The position numbers and the translations under genes are program-made. Shown in pieces: positions 6,382 through 11,305 of a stretch of DNA of 11,305 bases (positions within the stretch are counted from its first letter, which is position 1; every line of letters begins with the position of its first letter). The notes beneath the pieces are model-generated. The model had not been told where the DNA came from. It ran no database searches and saw only the letters and a list, made by a program, of their open reading frames with translations. Origin of the DNA: VGXO01 sp964614695 (lineage in GTDB: Bacteria; Planctomycetota; Phycisphaerae; Phycisphaerales; SM1A02); NCBI GenBank assembly GCA_964614695.1, contig CAZTMB010000094.1:1-11305 (forward strand), given 5' to 3'.

Positions 6382-8166
6382 TCACGCCGACGCGGGCCGG
6401 ATCGATCGCCCGAGCTGCCCGAGCATCCAGACGATCCGTTCGAAGAGCGTCGTGAGGTAGAGCAGGCTCGATCGAGACTCGATCGCCATGCCTTCCGCAC
6501 CGGCGAGATGGATCGCGCGGATCCGTTCCATGAGATCGCCGCGATCGGCGGTCATGCCCTGCAGCACCGCGATCTCGAGCTCGTCTCGCTCGGCGAAGAC
6601 CGCGACGGCGGTCTGCACGATCATGTCGAGGCTCTCGACGAGGTTGTGCCGCAGCCGTGCCGCTTCGTCGTTCGACGAAGGGTCGATCGTGGCGGCGGCT
6701 TCGGCGAAGGAGAAGAGGATCTCCTGCAGTCCTGCCGCGAGCTCCTGCACCCGCTGGATCCGCAGCAGGCGCTCCGCCGCGGTGGTGTCGAGCTTTGCTT
6801 GCGCGAGTTCGCCCTCGAGTCCGCGGATCTCCGCCGCGATGCGGCGGCTCGCCTCGAGCAGGCGGCTCGGCGAGACGCCCGAGGCTTCGCCGCGCGAGGC
6901 GCCGTCGGTGCGGACGGTGTCGAGATAGTGGGGCAGGAAGGCGATGAGCCGCGCCTGCTCCTTCTCGAGCAGCACGAGTGCCGTGTCGACGTCGTCGGTC
7001 GAGGCGGCACTGATGAACGCGACCTTCTCGAGCCGCTCCTCGCGGGTGGTCGGCGCGAGCCTCGAAAGCATCCGATCGGAGACGGGAAGCAGAGCCGTGC
7101 CGAGCAGCGAGATCAGGAGCTGCTGCGCGAGGAACGCGGCGGCGAGCCGAGACTGCAGCGCGCCCTCGACGCCGACGTAGCTGCGCATCAGCGGCACGCC
7201 GAGCAGCGGCTCGAGCTGGTAGCTCGCAAGCAGAAGGAGGCCGATCGCGGCGTTGATGAGCCCCTGGTAGAGGGCGAGCTGTCTCGCGGCGCCGCGGGCC
7301 TTCCCCGAGAGCAGGAACACCGTGCCGCCGACGCCGACCGCGGTGCCGTTCATCAGCAGCAGGACCTGCTCCTCGCTCAGCAGGCCCGCGCCGGCGAACG
7401 CGATGCCGATCACCACGATCGCCGAGGAGCTCTGGATCACGAGACGCAGGATCACCCCGAACAGGAAGACCAGGAGTCCCGAGTCCTGGATCATCGCGGC
7501 CAACGACTCGAACCACTCGAACTGCGGGAACGGCTTCGTCGCGTCGCTCATGAGCTTGAGCCCGAGCAGCAGCATGCCGACGCTCAGCAGGACCCGCGCG
7601 GAGACGTGCGCCTGCTTGAGCAGGTCGAAGACGATCAGCAGCCCGGAGATCCCGATCAGGTAGAGCACCGCGGCGCGGATGTCGATCGCGGCGACGAAGA
7701 CGAGAAGCACCGTGCCGACGTTCGCCCAGCTCACCACCAGGAGCGCTCGCCGCATCGCGAGCAGCCCGCTCGAGATCATGCCGACCATGATGAACGAGAC
7801 CGCCGTCGCACTTTGCGTGATCGCCCCGAAGACGACGCCCCACATCGCCGCGAGCGGCGCGTTGGCGGTGAGGCGGCCCATCACCGATCGGAACCGCCGG
7901 CTTGTGAGCTGCCGCAGGTTCGTCTTGATCCCGTCGACGCCGAGGAAGAAGAACGCGAGGCCCCCGAGGAAGACGCCGGCGAGCGCCAACAGCGGATCGG
8001 AAGGTGGCTCCGCGGCAGGCGGGGGCGAGGCGTCCACGACCGCGTGGGCGTTCGTCTCCTCGGACTCGAGATGCCCGGCGGCGAGTCCTTCCAAGGTGGC
8101 GGTTGGTGGTGGGAGGGGCAACGGAACGGACATGGGCGAGGCGGCGGTGTGCGGGCGGCCGGGCAT
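6382..8166 (-). CDS. Na+/Pi-cotransporter family membrane protein with PhoU-like C-terminal domain
   Basis: The protein has 594 residues. After a proline/alanine-rich, probably disordered N-terminus (1-57) come roughly eight to nine hydrophobic segments between 58 and 365. They contain the paired family repeats with QSATA (118-122) and QSSSA (245-249), the core of the phosphate/sodium site in NptA/SLC34-type carriers. Residues about 375-590 are cytoplasmic and helical, resembling PhoU: LEKVAFISAAS, a long coiled-coil helix near 435-485, and RLRHNLVESLDMIVQTAV. The likely role is sodium-coupled phosphate movement, or phosphate export as in some bacterial relatives; direction cannot be read from sequence. 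The start could be the ATG at 8166 or at 8133 (M12). Neither has a clear ribosome site, and both precede the first membrane segment. It leads the STAS/RsbW genes by 41 bases, suggesting one transcript. Confidence 0.94.
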   Translation of the reverse strand: MPGRPHTAASPMSVPLPLPPPTATLEGLAAGHLESEETNAHAVVDASPPPAAEPPSDPLLALAGVFLGGLAFFFLGVDGIKTNLRQLTSRRFRSVMGRLTANAPLAAMWGVVFGAITQSATAVSFIMVGMISSGLLAMRRALLVVSWANVGTVLLVFVAAIDIRAAVLYLIGISGLLIVFDLLKQAHVSARVLLSVGMLLLGLKLMSDATKPFPQFEWFESLAAMIQDSGLLVFLFGVILRLVIQSSSAIVVIGIAFAGAGLLSEEQVLLLMNGTAVGVGGTVFLLSGKARGAARQLALYQGLINAAIGLLLLASYQLEPLLGVPLMRSYVGVEGALQSRLAAAFLAQQLLISLLGTALLPVSDRMLSRLAPTTREERLEKVAFISAASTDDVDTALVLLEKEQARLIAFLPHYLDTVRTDGASRGEASGVSPSRLLEASRRIAAEIRGLEGELAQAKLDTTAAERLLRIQRVQELAAGLQEILFSFAEAAATIDPSSNDEAARLRHNLVESLDMIVQTAVAVFAERDELEIAVLQGMTADRGDLMERIRAIHLAGAEGMAIESRSSLLYLTTLFERIVWMLGQLGRSIRPASA

Positions 8167-8461
8167 TCTGTGGCGGCGTCCCGGGGACCGGAGGCACGGG
8201 CGGCGAGACTCGCTCGGAATCGGCGAATCTGAACGCGATCCAAACGTGCCGTTCGGGATCGGAGGCGGTGCCCTCGTTGCGGAGTCGGTGGCCGCAATCG
8301 CGGAGAGGCCACCACCTTTCCACCGAAGCGACGCGGGGGTCGATGTGCTCGCGCCTGCCAGAACGTCGGTGGGCAGCGCCCGAGACCAATGGGCCCGTCA
8401 CCAACCGTTCGGTCGAATGGACAGAACTGCGGCTTCAGGACACCCGCGCCGAGCGCGGCGC

Positions 8462-8473
8462 CTGACGCGTCAG
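8462..8473. repeat. perfect 12-base palindrome CTGACGCGTCAG
   Basis: The twelve bases are exactly self-complementary with no spacer. They overlap the stop codon (8470-8472) of the micro-ORF. Looser complementary arms flank them: CCCGCG just before and CGCGGG just after. It could be an operator or contribute to a 3'-end hairpin. Nothing in the sequence decides between these. Confidence 0.4.
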
Positions 8474-8610
8474 TCGCGGGCGTCGGCGATCGGATACGGC
8501 AGTCCGCACTCCCGGCAGCGGCGGCCGCCGCCTCGGCGCGGATCGCCGCAGCGCGTGCCGGCGATGCTCGCCAAGACGACGGTCCCGTAGCATCTCGCCC
8601 TTCGCCGCAC
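8470..8610 (-). CDS. possible four-cysteine micro-protein, zinc-ribbon-like
   Basis: From a GTG at 8610 this frame gives 46 residues with cysteines at 7, 21, 32 and 35, ending CRECGLPYPIADARD and TGA. The C-terminal C-x2-C followed by G-L-P-Y resembles one knuckle of a zinc ribbon. From C7 onward 36 of 40 codons end in G or C, while the competing ATG frame on the same strand has only about 70 percent, so this frame behaves like coding DNA. A TTG at 8574 would give 34 residues with three cysteines. Neither start has a strong ribosome site; AAGGG lies about 11 bases before the GTG. It is divergent from the glycosyltransferase, whose start is 13 bases away. I do not recognise a family, and it may be chance. 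Confidence 0.33.
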   Translation of the reverse strand: MRRRARCYGTVVLASIAGTRCGDPRRGGGRRCRECGLPYPIADARD

Positions 8611-8623
8611 CGATCGAGAACCC

Positions 8624-10480
8624 TTGAAGAGTCCAGTCCTGCACACCTCGACCGACCAGCCGCGCCGCGATCCTTCATCTGCCGCCGACCGGCCGCAGAA
8701 GCGCCTCGCGTCGCGGTTCGATCGCCTGATCGCGGTGGTGCTTCTGGTGGCGGTCTGCCTCTCGGTCTACCTGCCGGGCCTCTCGAGCCTTCCCCCGATC
8801 GATCGCGACGAGAGCCGCTTCGCGCAGGCGAGCCGCCAGATGGTCGAGGGCGACTTCCCGCGGGACTGGGTCGTGCCGATGGTGCAGGACCGTCCACGGC
8901 TCAACAAGCCTCCCGCGATCTACTGGATCCAGGCTTCGATCGTCCGCGCGATCGCCGAGCCTGGCGCCGACGAGATCTGGATGTACCGCCTCGCCTCGGT
9001 GCTCGGCGCGACGATCGCGGCGCTCGCGACCCTTTGGATCGGGGCGAGCATGTTCGGGCTTCGCTGCGGGCTGCTCGCCGCGGTGCTGCTCGCGGTCGCG
9101 CCGGTCGTCGTCTTCGATGCGCATCAGGCCCGCGCCGACCAGATCCTGCTTGCCGCGACGACGATCGCGATGGGGCTTCTCTGGAAGGCGTGGCGACTTC
9201 GCCGCGCGCCGAGCCTGCCGTGGTCGCTCACGGTCGGGATCGCCGCGATCGTGGGGATCGGCATCCTCGTGAAGGGTCCGGTGACGCCGGCGGTGGTCGT
9301 CGGCGCGGCGTTCGCGCTGGCGTGGTGGGGCCGCGCGTGGGGCTGGATCTGGAAGCTGCGTCCGATCTCGGGCGCCGTCGTCCTCATGCTCGTCGCGCTG
9401 CCGTGGGTGCTGCTTGCAGCGCGTGAACTGGGCTGGGAAGTGCTCTGGGCGCGAATTCTCGAGGAGACCGTCGGTCGCGCGAGCGAGCCGGCGGAAGGCC
9501 ACTCCGGTCCGCCGGGATACCACCTCGTGCTGCTCGTCGCACTCTTCTGGCCGGGTTCGCTGCTCGCGGGGCTCGGGCTGATTCGAGGGTTCGCGAAGGC
9601 GTTCGCAAGTGACCCGCCCGCGGCAGGAACTTCATGGTTCGCGCGGAAGATCCATGCCTGGCGACATCGCCGCGTCGGCCGAAGCCCTGAGCTCTTCCTC
9701 GTCGCATGGTTCCTGCCCGGATGGCTCGCCTTCGAGATCGCCGCGACGAAGCTGCCGCACTACACGCTTCCGATGTATCCAGCCGTCGCGCTGCTGGCAG
9801 CGCGCGGCCTGATCGCGGCGGCGCGAGGCTGGGCGGAGACCCGCACGACGATCGCGCGTCTGGGCTTTGGCCTCTGGGCGGGACTGGGCCTTGTGATGGT
9901 GATGGCGCCGGCGGCGCTCGGGCTGGTCGCGTGGCGGTCGGGTTGGATCGGCGTCGCCGAGAACGCGGCGGATCCGGGGCTGCGTCGCCTCGCCGACTTC
10001 GAGGTCCTGCTCGCGACGGTCGCGGTGCTGCTTGCCGCGGCGATCGTCGTCATCGCCTGGCGGATGACGCTCTCGGGTCGCGTGCTCGCGGCGCAGCTCC
10101 TCGCGCTCGTCCCGGCGGTCGCGGGCCTGCAGACGGCCTTTGGTCTCGTGCTTCCGAGCATGGCTCGCACGTGGATCACGCCGCGAATCGTCGCGGAGCT
10201 CGAGGCCGCGGGCGCCGGCGATCGCCCGCTCGCGGCGATCGGCTACCACGAGGACAGCCTGATCTTCGCGACGCGAGGCCGGGTCGAGCGGATCGGCGAA
10301 GGCGAGCTCGATGCCTGGATCGAAGCGCATCCCGACGGCGTCGTCGTGATCCCCGCGGCGATGATCGAGTCGAGACCTGAACTCATGCAGCTCTCGACCA
10401 TGGGCTCGTCGATCGAGGGCTTCAACTACTCCAAGGGTGCCGCGGTCGATCTGCTCGTCGTCGAGCGGCGCGAGCGGTAG
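8624..10480 (+). CDS. ArnT/PMT-type membrane glycosyltransferase (family 39/83-like)
   Basis: The protein has 618 residues from a TTG start, the only usable start between the in-frame stop at 8588-8590 and the first membrane segment (about 34-52). The first external loop carries the family's acidic motif IDRDESRFAQASRQM (59-73; D60, D62, E63), then VVPMVQDRPRLNKPPAIYW (83-101). Further marks are HQARADQILLAAT (167-179) and KLPHYTLPMYPAVALLAARG (376-395), the latter highly characteristic of ArnT-like enzymes. Around eleven to twelve hydrophobic segments are followed by a soluble C-terminal domain (about 515-618) expected on the outer face. Such enzymes move a sugar from a polyprenyl-phosphate donor to lipid or protein acceptors. 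Whether the donor is aminoarabinose, mannose or another sugar cannot be told. It stands alone, divergent from the transporter run, and its 3' end overlaps the decayed ABC locus on the other strand. Confidence 0.92.
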   Translation: MKSPVLHTSTDQPRRDPSSAADRPQKRLASRFDRLIAVVLLVAVCLSVYLPGLSSLPPIDRDESRFAQASRQMVEGDFPRDWVVPMVQDRPRLNKPPAIYWIQASIVRAIAEPGADEIWMYRLASVLGATIAALATLWIGASMFGLRCGLLAAVLLAVAPVVVFDAHQARADQILLAATTIAMGLLWKAWRLRRAPSLPWSLTVGIAAIVGIGILVKGPVTPAVVVGAAFALAWWGRAWGWIWKLRPISGAVVLMLVALPWVLLAARELGWEVLWARILEETVGRASEPAEGHSGPPGYHLVLLVALFWPGSLLAGLGLIRGFAKAFASDPPAAGTSWFARKIHAWRHRRVGRSPELFLVAWFLPGWLAFEIAATKLPHYTLPMYPAVALLAARGLIAAARGWAETRTTIARLGFGLWAGLGLVMVMAPAALGLVAWRSGWIGVAENAADPGLRRLADFEVLLATVAVLLAAAIVVIAWRMTLSGRVLAAQLLALVPAVAGLQTAFGLVLPSMARTWITPRIVAELEAAGAGDRPLAAIGYHEDSLIFATRGRVERIGEGELDAWIEAHPDGVVVIPAAMIESRPELMQLSTMGSSIEGFNYSKGAAVDLLVVERRER

Positions 10481-10920
10481 CGCTCGACCAGCCACGCCGC
10501 GGCGCGGGACACGCTGACCGGATCCTGTTCGCGATCGACGAGCAGGTTCGCCTCCCGCATCGAGGCCACGTCGATCGCACCGACGATCTTCCGAAGCGCC
10601 GCGACGAGCGCCGGATCCTCGGCGGCCTCGGCGCCCACGAGCAGCAGCGCTTCGTAGGGAGGAATCGCGGGTTCGACCACAGCGTGCCGGAGTAGTCGAC
10701 GCAGACGTCGAGGTCGCTGCTGATCGGTCTCGTCGAGCGTTCCGCCGCGGCACGGCGAGGCCGCCCGGATCGGCGGCCGGCGTCGAAGACCGCGATCTCG
10801 CTGCTGCTGCCCGCCGGAGAGTTCCCGCGGGATTCGTCGCGAGAAGGCCTTCGCCCTGAGGCCGACGAGCGCGAGGAGCTCTCTGGTCCGCCGTGCGATC
10901 TCGCCCAAGCCCTCGCACAC
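10480..10920 (-). pseudogene. remnant of an OpuC-like osmoprotectant ABC transporter (ATPase and substrate-binding pieces)
   Basis: Three fragments lie in transport order on the minus strand. The first (about 10798-10890) reads RELLALVGL through PRELSGGQQQR, the ABC signature region of an OpuCA-type ATPase. Immediately after it the frame loses the Walker B sequence. The second, in another frame (10677-10715), reads DLDVCVDYSGTLW, matching the D-L-D-x-x-x-x-Y-x-G-T-L-W motif of OpuBC/OpuCC-type binding domains. The third, back in the first frame (about 10480-10665), reads IPPYEALLLVGAE, then DPALVAALRKIVGAIDVASMREAN and LLVDREQDPVSVSRAAAWLVERY, the normal C-terminal end of that binding domain. 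Missing are the ATPase N- and C-terminal parts, the permease, and most of the binding domain. Remaining text is collinear with an ATPase followed by permease-binding protein, so large internal deletions plus frame loss fit best. The 246-residue open frame over it is not a working protein. The transporter assignment rests on motif memory, not alignment. Confidence 0.72.
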
Positions 10921-11017
10921 CCCGGACGACGATCCTTGCGCGTCAACCCGCGGAGGGGTCAATCCACGCGCCGTGCACGCGTCCGCGTCTTCGACGTGAT
11001 GGCAGCGTCGAGCGAGC
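10921..11017. other. spacer between the ABC remnant and the DciA-like gene
   Basis: These 97 bases show no recognisable coding signal, no clear hairpin and no promoter boxes. They may be further eroded sequence upstream of the ATPase fragment. Confidence 0.5.
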
Positions 11018-11305
11018 TCACTTCGGCGGACCCGCTGCGCGCACGCGCACCTTGCGGAGCGTCGCGAGGCGCTCGCGCAGTCGCGCCTCGAGGCCCTCGC
11101 GCAGCGCTCGATCGATGCGGAACTTCGCCGCGGCGCTCTCGACGGCGATGTCGAGGATCCCGCCACGGAAACCCTCTACCGCGGTCGAGTCGAGCAGGTC
11201 CTTGGGGGCCAGATCGACCCATGCCTCCGCGGCGGCGCCGAGTCGGTCGGCCTTGCGGCGCAGTTCCGTCTCGAGCGACCCGACCAGGCCGCCGATCGAG
11301 GTGTC
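11018..11305 (-). CDS. dciA: DciA/DUF721-type protein, C-terminal part, running off the window
   Basis: The minus frame from the edge is open for 95 codons and ends with TGA at 11018-11020. Residues AWVDLAPKDLLDSTAVEG (about 28-45 of the fragment), FRGGILDIAVESAAAKFRIDRALREGLEARL (46-76) and TLRKVRVRAAG (82-92) follow the DUF721 pattern. That pattern is a tryptophan helix, a g-x-L-x-V-x-V strand with small residues, a helix carrying an L-x-x-x-L-x-x-x-L spacing, and a final basic strand. DciA proteins take part in loading the replicative helicase DnaB at replication initiation in bacteria lacking DnaC/DnaI. The N-terminus and start lie beyond the window. Codons end mostly in G or C, as in neighbouring genes. 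The assignment is good for the fold; the symbol is by family only. Confidence 0.75.
   Translation of the reverse strand, partial: DTSIGGLVGSLETELRRKADRLGAAAEAWVDLAPKDLLDSTAVEGFRGGILDIAVESAAAKFRIDRALREGLEARLRERLATLRKVRVRAAGPPK

Larger units (their letters stand above)
8167..8623. other. intergenic region between the divergent transporter and glycosyltransferase genes
   Basis: This stretch must supply promoters for the minus-strand transporter run and the plus-strand glycosyltransferase. Bases 8167-8460 are open in several frames, but none gives recognisable protein, and I see no clear promoter boxes or riboswitch. Bases 8462-8610 hold a perfect palindrome and a possible cysteine-rich micro-ORF, listed separately. 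Confidence 0.6.

Noticed and set aside
6508..8232. 574-codon plus-strand open frame
   Set aside because: It is antisense to the Na/Pi transporter, dominated by E, R, D and H, with no domain recognisable.
5999..8404. 801-codon minus-strand open frame
   Set aside because: Only the last 113 codons (STAS protein) are real; the remainder is an off-frame reading of the Na/Pi transporter gene.
8381..8420. inverted repeats near GGGCCC and ACCGTTCGGT
   Set aside because: They are short, of the size expected by chance in GC-rich DNA, and have no clear link to a start site.
9632..10918. 428-codon minus-strand open frame
   Set aside because: It is antisense to the glycosyltransferase for most of its length and shows no protein family features.
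10426..11166. 246-codon open frame as an intact ABC ATPase
   Set aside because: It has the LSGGQQQR signature but no Walker A or Walker B, and passes straight into binding-protein text; it is part of a pseudogene.

Overview
The window is GC-rich, with strong G/C preference at third codon positions, densely coding, and has no RNA genes, CRISPR arrays or insertion sequences that I can see. The gene content (ThuA-like secreted protein, partner-switch regulators, an ArnT-type glycosyltransferase with a TTG start, DciA) and the base composition suggest a bacterium of the Planctomycetota, perhaps Phycisphaerae. That placement is an inference from style and content, not from a marker gene.

Layout. 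The left edge (1-57) holds what looks like the last 18 codons of a plus-strand gene, followed by a strong hairpin. Next comes a minus-strand two-component pair: a cytoplasmic GAF histidine kinase (877-2607) whose stop overlaps the start of a NarL/FixJ response regulator (197-880). Divergent from it is a plus-strand stress cluster: a small heat shock protein (2890-3399), a YciE/YciF-type ferritin-like protein (3439-3966) and, overlapping it by 4 bases, an alpha/beta-hydrolase relative that has lost catalytic residues (3963-4622). The 282-base gap between the kinase and the heat shock gene carries a perfect 8+8 inverted repeat and a tandem octamer, good candidates for a shared control region.

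The middle is a minus-strand run that reads from 8166 down to 4645: a Na/Pi-cotransporter-family membrane protein with a PhoU-like tail, a STAS anti-anti-sigma-type protein, an RsbW-type ATP-binding protein, and a secreted ThuA-like protein. Gaps are 41, 28 and 42 bases, so they could be co-transcribed. No sigma factor or PP2C phosphatase is present here to complete the partner switch. A 457-base gap (8167-8623) separates this run from a divergent plus-strand ArnT/PMT-type glycosyltransferase (8624-10480). That gap contains a possible four-cysteine micro-ORF (8470-8610, minus) and a 12-base perfect palindrome.

The right end is a decayed locus on the minus strand (about 10480-10920). Broken pieces of an osmoprotectant (OpuC-like) ABC transporter, one from the ATPase and two from the substrate-binding domain in different frames, are joined by large deletions. 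Beyond it, the C-terminal 95 codons of a DciA/DUF721-type protein (11018 to the edge) run out of the window.

No wholly new system can be proven from this window. The points most worth a second look are the pseudo-hydrolase in the stress operon, the Na/Pi transporter linked to a partner switch, the cysteine micro-ORF, the ABC transporter graveyard and the inverted repeat in front of the heat shock gene.
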